Positions 25,436 to 35,244 of a DNA stretch of 47,106 nt are shown here, one piece after another (the stretch's first letter is position 1; each line of letters starts with the position of its first letter). Source of the DNA: an uncultured Aureispira sp. (lineage in GTDB: Bacteria; Bacteroidota; Bacteroidia; Chitinophagales; Saprospiraceae). The notes beneath the pieces are model-generated. The model did not search any database. It saw only the letters and a list, made by a program, of their open reading frames with translations, and was not told the DNA's origin. The position numbers and the translations under genes are program-made. Location: the NCBI GenBank assembly GCA_905480075.1, contig CAJQOX010000088.1:71675-118780 (forward strand). The letters run 5' to 3'.

Positions 25436-25877
25436 TATTATTATATATTATTACAAGTATGAACTAAATCCGATGAATTTATTTGAAAAACCCGGATTTG
25501 TTTTGCCTTGTCTGATTTGAAAAATGCATCAACCAACAGTTTAAAAGGGCTTTGAAAAAAGATAAACCCATTTATCTGAATTAACTGCTGAATTGCTTTC
25601 TTTAGCTTTAGGGGGGATAAAAAATTCAAAACAAACTGTGCCGATCTTACGCATATTATTTTATCAACCCCTGATAATTATACTTATTTATAAAGTATGA
25701 CTTGCAAAAATAGTAAATTTTGTCGTAAATATGTCCCCGTTTTCGTTAAACTTCCAAAAATCAATTTGAATTGCTGAGAATGACAGATAAATCAGCCTGT
25801 TGCCTTTTTTAATTTCTTGTTATAGGTTTGGATTTGTAAGGTTTTGCGTCTTCAGTCTAATCAGAAAATCGAAAAGA
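25436..25877. other. intergenic region upstream of ricT, no gene seen
   Basis: About 440 bp between the gamma-glutamyltransferase stop and the ricT start. A 62-codon frame at 25441-25629 (minus) has no signal of a real gene. On the minus strand TATTTTTG at 25712-25705 fits the -7 consensus TAnnTTTG, but there is no -33 partner. Otherwise I see only AT-rich sequence. Confidence 0.4.
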
Positions 25878-27332
25878 TCAGACTTTTAATGCAAAACCTT
25901 CTCGCCTGTTATCTCCGCAGGCATGTAGTGTTTTTCCTTTTTTATGTATTGTGTGTACTCCTCCGAAAAACATAGCAGGTTCTTTCCAGTTTATTACATT
26001 CAATTCCGCTGAATTAAAGTGTTTTCCTACAAAATCCGGCTCTAAGTTTAACTCTGAATGCTCATTGTGAAGCCGTGCTGAATGTACCGCATCATGGACA
26101 CTCATCTCAAAATCTATGAGATAGTGTAAAACCTGAGAGATGACAGAGGGTATTCTACTTCCTCCTCCGGAACCGATTGCGGTTTCGAAATTACCGTCTG
26201 AGTCCAATACTATTGTAGGAGACATCATAGAAGATAATCGTGTGTCGCAGGCCCAGCTGTGAAAACCGCCAGGAAGCAGCGAGGCCTCTCCCAACATATT
26301 ATTCAACATGATGTTTGTGCCCGGAACCATGTACCCGCTGCCTTCCCCGTTTGACATAGTTATGTTTATGGCATTGCCTGCTTTGTCCACTATGTTAAAA
26401 TGTGAAGTGCTACCCCATTTTTTGTTCAGGTTTGTTACGGTGCGTTCTATACGGAATACCTCATCTGTTATTTGCTGAAGTGTCTGTACATGCCCCGAAC
26501 TGAAAGGTTCATAATTTTTGTTGTACTTTTTTTCCAGTTTGCGCATAAATAACCCTAAAAGAGTTCCCCCCGTGCCGGGAAGTGGGTTTGTCAGAATCGT
26601 CTTGTTGCGATAAGGAAAGCTTAAAGGTTTACTTAGGTTGACCCGGTAGTTGCGCATATCATCCATTGTGATAAATCCTCCTCTGTCCTGACAGTCTTTT
26701 ACCAGCTTTCCCGCAAACTCTCCCTCATAAAACTCCCGCACCCCTTCTTTGATTAAGTACTCTAGATAATCTGCCATCTTAGCCATCCTTAGGGTTTCTC
26801 CCACTGCAAGCGGTTTACCTTCAGGGTAAAATAAATTTTTACTCTCTTCTTCCTTTGTCATTATTGCCTCAAGGACGCATATGTCAAAAAACTGAAAATT
26901 GTTAATTTTTACTCCTTTTCTTGCGATGTCCAATGCAGGCTCAGCTAATACGCTAAGTGGGATAGTCGCATATTGCTCATGAATATGAAAAATACCCGCA
27001 ATTATACCCGGAACGGCTATCGACCCCATGCCCAAATGAAAAGTTTCAGTCGTTTCACCGAAATTGACTACCATAGGCTCAAATTCTACTTCGGCGACAG
27101 GCCGTTTAACCTGTGGTGTCTGACAAAAACAATCCAAAAAGATAGATTCTCCCCCGGCGGTGAATATATTGGCAAAGGCCCCTCCACCCGGTGAACTCAT
27201 GCAAGGTTCTGTAATAAATGATGCGAAAAATGCAGCGATAGCAGCATCAAAAGCATTGCCACCTTCTTTGAGTATCATCGCTGCAGCAGCTGCAGTTTCT
27301 TCATGTCCTGCAGCAATTATTCCCTGTGTCAT
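25878..27332 (-). CDS. gamma-glutamyltransferase-family protein
   Basis: An Ntn-hydrolase of 484 residues related to gamma-glutamyltranspeptidases, which cleave gamma-glutamyl bonds (for example of glutathione) after self-processing into two subunits. Features: GGNAFDAAIAAFFASFITEPCMSSPGGGAF near the N-terminus (split here, about 24-53), LPGTGGTLLG, and the processing site STSHFNIVD with the expected nucleophile Thr (about T309). Next are SNGEGSGYMVPGTNIMLNNMLGEAS (split here) and GSGGGSRIP. It has no signal peptide, unlike the classical periplasmic enzyme, so it is probably cytoplasmic and resembles the shorter YwrD-type branch. The true donor may not be glutathione. It lies 62 bp after the coiled-coil gene on the same strand. 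Confidence 0.9.
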   Translation of the reverse strand: MTQGIIAAGHEETAAAAAMILKEGGNAFDAAIAAFFASFITEPCMSSPGGGAFANIFTAGGESIFLDCFCQTPQVKRPVAEVEFEPMVVNFGETTETFHLGMGSIAVPGIIAGIFHIHEQYATIPLSVLAEPALDIARKGVKINNFQFFDICVLEAIMTKEEESKNLFYPEGKPLAVGETLRMAKMADYLEYLIKEGVREFYEGEFAGKLVKDCQDRGGFITMDDMRNYRVNLSKPLSFPYRNKTILTNPLPGTGGTLLGLFMRKLEKKYNKNYEPFSSGHVQTLQQITDEVFRIERTVTNLNKKWGSTSHFNIVDKAGNAINITMSNGEGSGYMVPGTNIMLNNMLGEASLLPGGFHSWACDTRLSSMMSPTIVLDSDGNFETAIGSGGGSRIPSVISQVLHYLIDFEMSVHDAVHSARLHNEHSELNLEPDFVGKHFNSAELNVINWKEPAMFFGGVHTIHKKGKTLHACGDNRREGFALKV

Positions 27333-27394
27333 AAATTTCTTTAAGATGATTTCCCAATAAGGGGATCCCTTTATTAAAAAAAAGCTTGCTATCC

Positions 27395-28096
27395 CTACAG
27401 TTTAACACTCTCCAACCTGGTTTTAATATCTTCAACCAGTTTTTTCTGTTCTTCTATACTCAGGGTCGTTTTTTCCTGTTCTTCTTCATTCTTTTTTACA
27501 TCCTCTTCGCCTTTCGTAATACTTTCTTCCATTTTTAGTATAGTTGCTTTGTAGTCCTCTATGTCTTTTGTGCGCTGCACTTTCTCTTTTTCCAGCTTCT
27601 TAAATAAGTCTTCCAATTCCTTTAATGCTTTTTCTGCCAGTTCTAACTCTTCTTCAATCATATCTGCTGAAACCTGGTTAGCAAATAATTTTAAGATTTT
27701 TTCCCCGGACGGATAGCGCTCGGAATGGTCGTTTGATGACAAATAGGAAACTCCTAGATTGAACCAAACTGATATTGCCGTGCCGTCTGCTCCTCTTTCC
27801 TCTATTTTTGCAATAACGTCTACGGTGTTGTCACTCATATCTTTTATACTCGCATCGTCCGTGATATACTCATTTAGCTTTCGCTCGAATTTTGTTTTCC
27901 CTTTGAATTTTTTCATGAATTTCCCCCATGCTTTGTTGACTTCCTTGCTTGTTGTTCCAGGCAACTCCATAACCAAAGCATTAAAACTTCCCTTGCTGTT
28001 TGCCTTTGTTTCTTCTTTTATTGAGGACTCTATCTGACAGTGTACTGAGGAGGAATAGGCTAAAAAAGCTAAAAATGTAAGAATTAATGTTTTCAT
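27395..28096 (-). CDS. secreted coiled-coil protein of unknown function
   Basis: I do not recognise a named family. The 233-residue product has a signal peptide (predicted cut VHC/QIE). A globular N-terminal half (about 22-150) contains KKFKGKTKFERKLNEYITDD-like sequence (a basic stretch, then a possible small alpha/beta fold). The C-terminal half (about 150-230) is a long, strongly charged coiled coil rich in Glu and Lys (ELELAEKALKELEDLFKKLE and similar). It is probably periplasmic and oligomeric. It is divergent from the PorE-like gene across a 378-bp region and lies upstream of the gamma-glutamyltransferase gene, possibly in one transcript. Confidence 0.75.
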   Translation of the reverse strand: MKTLILTFLAFLAYSSSVHCQIESSIKEETKANSKGSFNALVMELPGTTSKEVNKAWGKFMKKFKGKTKFERKLNEYITDDASIKDMSDNTVDVIAKIEERGADGTAISVWFNLGVSYLSSNDHSERYPSGEKILKLFANQVSADMIEEELELAEKALKELEDLFKKLEKEKVQRTKDIEDYKATILKMEESITKGEEDVKKNEEEQEKTTLSIEEQKKLVEDIKTRLESVKL

Positions 28097-28474
28097 AATT
28101 TTTTGTTTTTGTTTATTAAAAATATGGGTTTAATAATTGTTTTTCTTATATTAATATATACATACTGAAGGTATGCTTAACTATCTTAGGGCACAATACT
28201 ACTATACTATTTTTTTGATAATTATTTCTATACTTATCGTAATCTGACGTTTTTTTTATAAATGTGTTGTTTTGTAAACGAAATTTTGTCTAAAATAAGC
28301 AAAACTTGCTATCTTAGTGAAGTTTCAAAAAAAAAAACACTTAAATTGAATAATTAAAATTAAATTTACCTCAATATAGGAAAACATTAGTATTGATGTC
28401 TTTTGATTTTCCTTTTATTGTCAGTTTAGTTTTTGAAATTCCATACGACAAAACGTTTTCAAATTAAAAATATT
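28097..28474. other. divergent intergenic region
   Basis: This 378-bp space has no gene. It should hold promoters for the coiled-coil gene (minus) and the PorE-like gene (plus). Small imperfect hairpins such as CATAC/GTATG (28161-28175) and AGCAA/TTGCT (28298-28310) are visible, but are short enough to be chance. Confidence 0.4.
28402..28435 (+). promoter_or_regulatory. candidate promoter of the PorE-like gene
   Basis: TTTG at 28402-28405, a 21-nt spacer, then TAGTTTTTG at 28427-28435, one base longer than the TAnnTTTG consensus. Transcription from it would start near 28441, after the alternative TTG start at 28433, which supports the ATG at 28475. Confidence 0.35.
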
Positions 28475-30319
28475 ATGAGAGTTGCACTAATGATTCTGTT
28501 TGTTTTGTTTTCTGTATCCAATATCTATGCCCAAAAAATAAAACACCTTAAAAAAGGTAATTCTTTTTATAAGGAAAAAGATTATTCCAACGCGGTTGCC
28601 GAATATGAAACACTTTGGCTTTCTTCCGCCGGGGTTAAGCTTTTAGGAGTAGATGCAAAAATGAACCTTGCTGATTGCTACCGTATCATGGACCACCCCT
28701 TCAAAGCTCAGAAACTCTATAAACAAATTATGAGGTATGCTGACGACCGTATGTCTGTTTATCTTGAATATGGTAAAGTCCTGATGTCGTTGGGGAAATA
28801 TGATGAAGCGATCAATCAATTTGAAATATACGCTGAAAAAAATATCAAATCCCTTGAACCTGCTAAATTAATTCAGCAATGCAGGGATATAGAAAATATT
28901 GAACCGCTATTTTCCGGTGTGAATGTTGCTTTTCAACCTGCGGTAAACGATTCATCTACCCGTCAGATAGGGATTACCTACTACGGAGATGCTGTAGTTT
29001 TTACCTCCGATGAACTCTCCGAGGAAATGGGAGACATGAGAGCCAAAAACTTTTTGAACCTCAGAGCTTGTGGCCTTGATTCTGAAGGGAATTTAAAACA
29101 ATCTGATAAGTTTTCTCACTCACTCAACGGACTTGAAAGACATGATGGTCCTGCTACCTTTTCAAGGGATGGTGTCAAAATCTTTTACTCTCAAAGTGTT
29201 AAAACACGGGAAGGAGGTACGGCGCTGCAAATCTGGAAATCTTTTTTCAGAGATGGCAAATGGTCTGATGCGACCCCTTTACCCTTCCTTCTGCTGGGAG
29301 CTAATTTTACCCACCCTTCCTTATCAGCAAATGGTAAAACACTTTATTTTGCATCCGACATGAAGGGGACTCTTGGTGGTCTCGATATTTGGGTTACTCA
29401 TTATGAAGAAGGCAGATGGACGAATCCTCAGAACTTAGGTAAGGATATCAATACAGATAAAGATGATGCATGGCCCTTTATTCATCCTGATGGAGATTTG
29501 TACTTCTCCTCTAAAGGACATCCTGGTTTTGGTGGATTTGATATATTCAGAACCCGGCCATTGGGTAATGGTATCGATTGGTTGCCTATTGAAAACCTTG
29601 GTATGCCTTTTAATTCATCTTTCAGTGATATTTCCTTTATTATGTCTGATGATCAGACACAGGGGTTTTTGTCTTCAAACAGGTCTAAAAGCTATGATAT
29701 ATTCAGATATGTAATTAAGAATGCTGAAAAACAAACTCTGCCCGATGATATTGAACCCAGAAAAAGTACAGGGCTCTCTGAAATCGGACACGAAACTGTT
29801 CTGGATACTGATTTTCCGGAACAACCAGAAGAAATGACAGATGTGGAGTATGTGGAATTTCTTAAAAAATTAAATGAAGAAGGTAAACTTGAGTTACCTA
29901 ATCCAAACCCTGACCATGTTGATGTAAATAGTTCCGCCTATAATGCTAATAACACATCTGAAAATAATGCTGAAACAAATTCTGAAAACAGTTCGGCTTC
30001 CTCAGAAACAAATTCATCATCTTCTGATGCAAACAACAGCTCAGGAGTAATCCTTACTGTAATCCTTAAAGTGATGGATGTCGCCAATTCAAGACCTCTG
30101 TCAGAATCTAAAGTGGTTGTTAAAAATAAATTCACTCAGAAAGAAGACGTGATTAACGCTAACGATAACGGTGAAATTGAAGTGTTCTTACAGGCTGACC
30201 AAAAATACAACCTTATTGGTCAGTGTGAAGGTTACAAAGAAAGTTCTTTGCCTGTTTCTACTATGGGCGTTACTTCTTCCGATAAAGCACAAGCTAATTT
30301 GCCACTAGAGAAAGAATAG
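28475..30319 (+). CDS. PorE-like TPR / beta-propeller / CRD protein without OmpA domain
   Basis: An exported protein of 614 residues (signal cut IYA/QKI). In order: TPR-like helices (about 20-140, GNSFYKEKDYSNAVAEYETLW, split here; YGKVLMSLGKYDEAINQFE), a PD40/WD40-like propeller (about 160-415, with repeated ...S.DG....F.S..... GG.DI motifs such as GTLGGLDIW and GFGGFDIF), an Asn/Ser/Glu-rich linker (about 475-530), and a carboxypeptidase-regulatory-like beta domain (about 535-614). This is the order seen in PorE-type type IX secretion proteins, but the C-terminal OmpA peptidoglycan-binding domain is missing and no remnant follows the stop. ATG at 28475 is chosen over a TTG at 28433. A strong terminator follows. 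Confidence 0.85.
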   Translation: MRVALMILFVLFSVSNIYAQKIKHLKKGNSFYKEKDYSNAVAEYETLWLSSAGVKLLGVDAKMNLADCYRIMDHPFKAQKLYKQIMRYADDRMSVYLEYGKVLMSLGKYDEAINQFEIYAEKNIKSLEPAKLIQQCRDIENIEPLFSGVNVAFQPAVNDSSTRQIGITYYGDAVVFTSDELSEEMGDMRAKNFLNLRACGLDSEGNLKQSDKFSHSLNGLERHDGPATFSRDGVKIFYSQSVKTREGGTALQIWKSFFRDGKWSDATPLPFLLLGANFTHPSLSANGKTLYFASDMKGTLGGLDIWVTHYEEGRWTNPQNLGKDINTDKDDAWPFIHPDGDLYFSSKGHPGFGGFDIFRTRPLGNGIDWLPIENLGMPFNSSFSDISFIMSDDQTQGFLSSNRSKSYDIFRYVIKNAEKQTLPDDIEPRKSTGLSEIGHETVLDTDFPEQPEEMTDVEYVEFLKKLNEEGKLELPNPNPDHVDVNSSAYNANNTSENNAETNSENSSASSETNSSSSDANNSSGVILTVILKVMDVANSRPLSESKVVVKNKFTQKEDVINANDNGEIEVFLQADQKYNLIGQCEGYKESSLPVSTMGVTSSDKAQANLPLEKE

Positions 30320-30356
30320 TTTTTTGCCCTCCTTGCTGAAGGCTTTTATAATATGA

Positions 30357-30402
30357 ACGCCCGTAATTTTGCTTTGCTTAAGCTTTGTTACGGGCGTTTT
30401 TT
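30357..30402 (+). terminator. intrinsic terminator after the PorE-like gene
   Basis: ACGCCCGTAA (30357-30366) pairs perfectly with TTACGGGCGT (30388-30397), followed by a run of six T. It lies 38 nt after the stop codon. Confidence 0.9.
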
Positions 30403-30729
<327 letters not shown>

Positions 30730-30756
30730 AAAAAGGACAGCTTAGCTGTCCTTTTT
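30730..30756. terminator. perfect inverted repeat, bidirectional terminator-like
   Basis: AAAAAGGACAGCT (30730-30742) and AGCTGTCCTTTTT (30744-30756) are exact reverse complements around a single T. With A-run on one side and T-run on the other it can terminate in both directions. No known gene ends just before it on the plus strand, which is why a small RNA upstream is considered. Confidence 0.75.
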
Positions 30757-30797
30757 ATGTTTTATGTTTTTAGAATAATATTTTATTTTTCTTTTAT

Positions 30798-30829
30798 ATT
30801 GAATCTGTAGGTACATTTTTATAAATTTG
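30798..30829 (+). promoter_or_regulatory. promoter of porZ
   Basis: ATTG (30798-30801, one mismatch to TTTG), a 20-nt spacer, then TAAATTTG (30822-30829), an exact -7 match. The predicted start lies near 30836, about 70 nt before the porZ ATG. Confidence 0.6.
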
Positions 30830-30906
30830 TGCGTTATCATATCGAATAGGGGTTTTATCTATACTGTACCCCTTATTCTTCCTCGTCTGCTCATCTTTGT
30901 AATATT

Positions 30907-33261
30907 ATGATTATGAAAAGTGTCAATGTTAAGTATTATTTTACCTTTTTGTCTTTACTGTTCTTTGGTGTTTCTTTTGCCCAGAACAATACTGTCGCTA
31001 TTGGACAGTGGAGGTCTCACCTGTCTTATGAATCAATGCTAGCCCTCACAGAAAGTCAGGATGCTGTTTTTTTTGCTTCCACCAAGGCGGTCCTCAAGGT
31101 CAATAAATCCGATCAGTCTCTGGAACATCTCAATATGGTCTCAGGCTTAAGTGACATGGGGGTGTCAACCATTGAGTACAATAAGGATGAAAATGTTTTA
31201 GTAATTGCTTATAATAATGGAAACATTGATTTGCTTTACGATAACGGCCGGATAAATAATCTTTCTGCTATTTTTGTGAACTCCAATATTATTGGTGACA
31301 AATCAGTAAATCATATTTTTTGTTCAGGGAAAAAAATATACTTCTCCTGTTCTTTTGGCTTAGTGGTCTACGACCTTAATATCGATGCTTTCAGTCAGAC
31401 TACGTTTACTCCTTCCTCAGTGAATGCCTGCTCTCAACTAAATGATACTTTGTTCATTTCTACTGATGCCGGTATTTATACCGGTGTACTCGATGGCCGG
31501 AATTTACTGGATTTTGGATTATGGGATTATCAGGGGCCTGCGCAGGGTTTAAATATTTCAGGTGGATATACTTCTGACAATCTGATATTTTTTCAAAATA
31601 AAATTTATGCAGACGTTAACGATACTTTGTTTCAATATTATAATAGCCAATGGCAACACTTGTCAGGTATTGATTACTCCGATACAACGGCTTACACTTT
31701 CTGGAGTCCGGTTGGAAATGCTGATTATATACCCAACTTAAATCTTTCTCTGAATTATAATCAAGATGAACTGATCATTTCTACCAACACCAATACGTAT
31801 CATATAATTAAGCCAAATAATGATGTGTATACTTATTACTATCCGGGAGCATGGAGAATTCAGGATTTTGTAATTGATCAGAATAATTTACCCTGGGCTG
31901 CAGATCTTGGATATATTCATTATAACTATCAATACATTAAACCTAATGCTCCCTTCAGAAACCTTGTCTCTGATATGAATGTAGATGAGGATGGCACCCT
32001 TTGGGTCACTTCTTCAGGATACAATAGTTATATTAATTATTTTAACCCCTTTGGTGTATTCAGATACAAGGAAGGATCCTGGTCAATGTTTAATGAAATC
32101 ACAAAACCAGAAATGGATACTTTTTGGGACGCTATAAGAGTGGTCAGCAACCCCAAAAATGATAAGGTTTATATCGGCTCATTTATGAGTGGTCTGCTTG
32201 AAATTGATGCAGCTGAAAATTTGACTTTTTATGATCAGTATACTCCCGATGTGCCGCTCAACGGCGCAGATGGTGACAATGCAAGAACAAGGATAATGGG
32301 GGTCGCTGTAGATGATGATGGACTGGTTTGGATGACAAATTCAAAAGCTTACAACTCTCTTTTGGTTGTAAAAAAACTTAATAATGACTGGAAAGCTTTC
32401 CCAAGTACTAAATTCCCCGGAATTGATTATCAATTTGAAAATCTCGAAATTGACAGGAATGGATACAAATGGATTAAATTGGTGACAGGAAGAATTGCTG
32501 TTTTTGATAGCGGCGATCTTAATGATGATAATGATGACAGGGCTCTTTTGCTCGGGGACAATAATACGGTTCTGCCAAATAATAGCATTACCGCAATGAA
32601 GGCGGATAAAAATGGGGTGATATGGGTGGGTACCAACGAAGGTATCACTATTTTTAATTGTTCCTCCAATATTTTTGACGGTGCCTGTCAGGGCAATCGC
32701 CCGGTTATTTCACAGGATGATTTTAATGGGTATTTGCTGGAAGGCGAAGAAGTGCTCGATATCGAAGTGGATGGCGCAAACAGAAAATGGGTGGCTACAA
32801 AAAATGGCTTGTTTTTCCTTTCTGCGGATGGCTATGATCAACTCGCTTATTTTACTAAAGAAAATAGCCCCCTTTTTGATAATGAAGTTAATAAATTAGC
32901 TGTCGATGGGGTGTCAGGGACACTTTATATTTCTACTTCTGTTGGTATTCAGTCCTACAGATCTGATGCTACCACCGGGGAGAGGAAAATGACGGTCGAA
33001 TCCTGCAATTGTTTCCCCCACCCTGTAGAATCCAACTACGAGGGCCCGATAGCCTTTCCAGAGCTCGCCGATATGGCAAATGTAAAAATCACAGATATCA
33101 GTGGACGGCTTGTTTATGAAACAACGGCTTTAGGAGGTCAGGCAATCTGGAATGGTATGGATTATAACGGCAGAAAGGCGCAGTCAGGGGTGTATCTCGT
33201 TTACGTTGCCAATGAATCAGGCACACAGAAAAAGGTTTGTAAGCTTTTGTTTATGAATTGA
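30907..33261 (+). CDS. porZ: PorZ, type IX secretion attachment-complex protein
   Basis: PorZ belongs to the cell-surface attachment complex with the PorU sortase and is known to bind the anionic lipopolysaccharide used to anchor type IX cargo. The 784-residue product has a signal peptide (cut SFA/QNN), then the family opening AIGQWRSHLSYESMLALTES. Two beta-propeller-type domains follow (about 30-690), with many propeller strands such as DGTLWVTSSG, NGVIWVGTNEGI and NRKWVATKNGLFFLS. It ends in a type IX C-terminal sorting domain (about 705-784: VKITDISGRLVYE, WNGMDYNGRKAQSGVYLVYV, KLLFMN). It has its own promoter. An alternative ATG lies two codons downstream at 30913. Confidence 0.93.
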   Translation: MIMKSVNVKYYFTFLSLLFFGVSFAQNNTVAIGQWRSHLSYESMLALTESQDAVFFASTKAVLKVNKSDQSLEHLNMVSGLSDMGVSTIEYNKDENVLVIAYNNGNIDLLYDNGRINNLSAIFVNSNIIGDKSVNHIFCSGKKIYFSCSFGLVVYDLNIDAFSQTTFTPSSVNACSQLNDTLFISTDAGIYTGVLDGRNLLDFGLWDYQGPAQGLNISGGYTSDNLIFFQNKIYADVNDTLFQYYNSQWQHLSGIDYSDTTAYTFWSPVGNADYIPNLNLSLNYNQDELIISTNTNTYHIIKPNNDVYTYYYPGAWRIQDFVIDQNNLPWAADLGYIHYNYQYIKPNAPFRNLVSDMNVDEDGTLWVTSSGYNSYINYFNPFGVFRYKEGSWSMFNEITKPEMDTFWDAIRVVSNPKNDKVYIGSFMSGLLEIDAAENLTFYDQYTPDVPLNGADGDNARTRIMGVAVDDDGLVWMTNSKAYNSLLVVKKLNNDWKAFPSTKFPGIDYQFENLEIDRNGYKWIKLVTGRIAVFDSGDLNDDNDDRALLLGDNNTVLPNNSITAMKADKNGVIWVGTNEGITIFNCSSNIFDGACQGNRPVISQDDFNGYLLEGEEVLDIEVDGANRKWVATKNGLFFLSADGYDQLAYFTKENSPLFDNEVNKLAVDGVSGTLYISTSVGIQSYRSDATTGERKMTVESCNCFPHPVESNYEGPIAFPELADMANVKITDISGRLVYETTALGGQAIWNGMDYNGRKAQSGVYLVYVANESGTQKKVCKLLFMN

Positions 33262-33319
33262 TAGTAATTATGAATAATCTGATGATAATTGTTTTCTGAA
33301 TTGAACCTGCTATGTATTT

Positions 33320-33363
33320 GGGCGTCCGGGCGCTACGTTTCGCAGCTCGCTGACACTCGGCCC
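33320..33363. repeat. GC-rich interspersed repeat, copy 1
   Basis: The core CCGGGCGCTACGTT-T-CGCAGCTCGCT (33326-33351) matches 47051-47076 with one difference, and the flanks GGGC and CTCGGCCC are also shared. It is strikingly GC-rich against its surroundings. The GC-rich tract continues to about 33412. It lies in the 525-bp gene-free space between porZ and the MBOAT gene. The minus-strand RNA can form a hairpin GCUGCG/CGUAGC with a 3-nt loop. The rest of the space is T-rich, with no other feature that I can support. Confidence 0.85.
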
Positions 33364-33786
33364 TTCGGTCTGCAGCCGGAGGCCGCACTGCTTCACATCG
33401 CTGACGCAGATTTTTAGATTCCTTAATGATTTTATTTTATGAATTTTGATTTTTTTAGTTGATTCTTTGATTACCTTTTTTGTGGTCAGAGAGGAGTATG
33501 GATTTGCTGTAAATGAATTCTCTTCTGCCTGATTTGATCTTTTCTTGAATAATGCCAAATTTATTTTAATACATTGATTGTCAATGGTTTCGATGTGGTT
33601 TTTCTGAAAAAAACATCAGATTGTGATACTTTTTAACAATTAGTTGCCTTTGTTTTCAGACTTTCTTTTGCAGATAATGTTCATCTTGTGTATTTTGCAT
33701 GGTATTTACTCCGGTTGTTTTTTGTTATGGTTTAAATAGTATTCAATTTTTTTCTTTGATGCTCTTCATCTTATCGAGTCTTTGAA

Positions 33787-35211
33787 ATGCTTTTTAACTC
33801 TCTGGTCTTTTTTGTCTTTTTTGTTGTTTTCTTCTCTGTTTGGCCCCTTGCCAAAAGAAAAGATAAAAGCAGATGGTGGTGTATTGTCATTTTCTCTTTC
33901 ATTTTTTATGGTTGGTGGGATTGGCGCTTTCTCTTTTTAATTCTATTCAGTGGTCTGATTGATTATTTCACAGGTCTTGCAATGCATTCCCAACCTGAAA
34001 GAAAAAAACAATGGCTCTTTGCTTCAATAATCGGAAATGTCGGAGGCCTGGCAGTTTTTAAATATTCCGGATTTGTGGCAGAGTCTCTTGATGGGATAAT
34101 TGCCTTTTTTGGCTTTCATACTGATATTATAGCTCATTTGCCTGAGTTTTCTCTTATTGTCCCGGTTGGAATTAGTTTTTATACTTTTCAATCTATGAGT
34201 TATACCATAGACGTATACAGAAATAAACTGACGCCCACTCGTAATATCGCTCATTTTTTTGCCTTCCTGGCTATGTTCCCTCAATTGGTGGCAGGCCCAA
34301 TAGTCAGAGCGAAAGATTTGTTGTTTCAACTGGATCATGACAGAAAAGTTTCTGCTTCTCAGCTTTGGTTCGGGCTCAGATTAATGGTATATGGATTTTT
34401 TCAAAAAATGGTCATCGCCGATAATCTCGCACCCCTCGTTAATAAAGCTTTCTGGAATATTAATACACAGCCTTCAGCACTTTTTTGGTGGCTGATTATG
34501 CTGGCTTTCTCCTTTCAGATATATTTTGATTTTGCCGGCTACAGCTCAATCGCAAGGGGATTGGCAAAATTGATGGGCTTTCGCTTTCGAAGTAATTTCA
34601 ATCATCCTTATCATGCTGTTTCACTCAAAGACTTTTGGTCCCGATGGCATATATCTCTGTCAACTTGGTTCAGGGATTATGTGTATATCCCCTTGGGAGG
34701 GGGAAGATCATCAAAATGGAAATGGTATCGAAATATGTGGATTACTATGCTTGTTTCTGGCCTGTGGCATGGGCCGGCTGGTCATTTTATCCTTTGGGGG
34801 GGGGTGCACGCTGCTTTTTTATCTTTTGAACGTTATACTCGATGGCCAAAACTATTGCATTCTTTCAAATTTGGTAAAGCCTTTGCCTTTGTTTTTGTTA
34901 TGTTCCAGGTGATTGTCGCCTGGGTCTTTTTCAGAGCTGAAAACGTTGAACAGGCTTCTGTAATACTGTCTTCTATGTTTTCTCTGAATACAGTAGGGAA
35001 TGATTTTATTTTCGAAGAATATTTCAATACCATTGTCTTTTTAGCCTTGGCTGTAGGTGTGGAATGTTGGTATTTTATTAAACGGAAAAAACCTGCTTTG
35101 CGATTTTTAACCCGGAATGTTCTTTATGATTGTATCACTATGGCTGTTTTGATTACCTTATGTATCTATTTCAGAGGCCCGGCTTCCGAGTTTATTTACT
35201 TTCAGTTCTGA
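33787..35211 (+). CDS. MBOAT-family O-acyltransferase (AlgI-like)
   Basis: A 474-residue polytopic membrane protein of the membrane-bound O-acyltransferase family, AlgI/DltB type, which moves acyl groups across the membrane for transfer to extracytoplasmic glycans. Visible features: the N-terminal MLFNSLVFFVFF, PVGISFYTFQSMSYTIDVYR, MFPQLVAGPIVRA, FDFAGYSSIARGLAKLMGF, SRWHISLSTWFRDYVYIPLGG (split here), and the two conserved His in GLWHGP (H328) and GGVHAAF (H341). The length is typical. It is the first of four tightly spaced genes; the SGNH gene begins 33 bp later, as expected for an MBOAT plus SGNH pair. A weak promoter-like TTTG (33667-33670) and TATTTTG (33691-33697) lie upstream. Confidence 0.94.
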   Translation: MLFNSLVFFVFFVVFFSVWPLAKRKDKSRWWCIVIFSFIFYGWWDWRFLFLILFSGLIDYFTGLAMHSQPERKKQWLFASIIGNVGGLAVFKYSGFVAESLDGIIAFFGFHTDIIAHLPEFSLIVPVGISFYTFQSMSYTIDVYRNKLTPTRNIAHFFAFLAMFPQLVAGPIVRAKDLLFQLDHDRKVSASQLWFGLRLMVYGFFQKMVIADNLAPLVNKAFWNINTQPSALFWWLIMLAFSFQIYFDFAGYSSIARGLAKLMGFRFRSNFNHPYHAVSLKDFWSRWHISLSTWFRDYVYIPLGGGRSSKWKWYRNMWITMLVSGLWHGPAGHFILWGGVHAAFLSFERYTRWPKLLHSFKFGKAFAFVFVMFQVIVAWVFFRAENVEQASVILSSMFSLNTVGNDFIFEEYFNTIVFLALAVGVECWYFIKRKKPALRFLTRNVLYDCITMAVLITLCIYFRGPASEFIYFQF

Positions 35212-35244
35212 TAGCTGTTTTTTTCTGTATTTTAAATTATTATT

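Noticed and set aside
25441-25629. 62-codon minus-strand frame upstream of ricT
   Set aside because: No recognisable domain, and composition like random AT-rich DNA; I considered a remnant of the polymerase delta' gene but saw no matching motif.
28181-28317. CTATCTTAG repeated at 28181 and 28309
   Set aside because: A 9-bp repeat within 378 bp of AT-rich sequence is expected by chance fairly often.
33310-33558. 82-codon minus-strand frame covering the GC-rich repeat
   Set aside because: It is open only because the repeat lacks stops in that frame.
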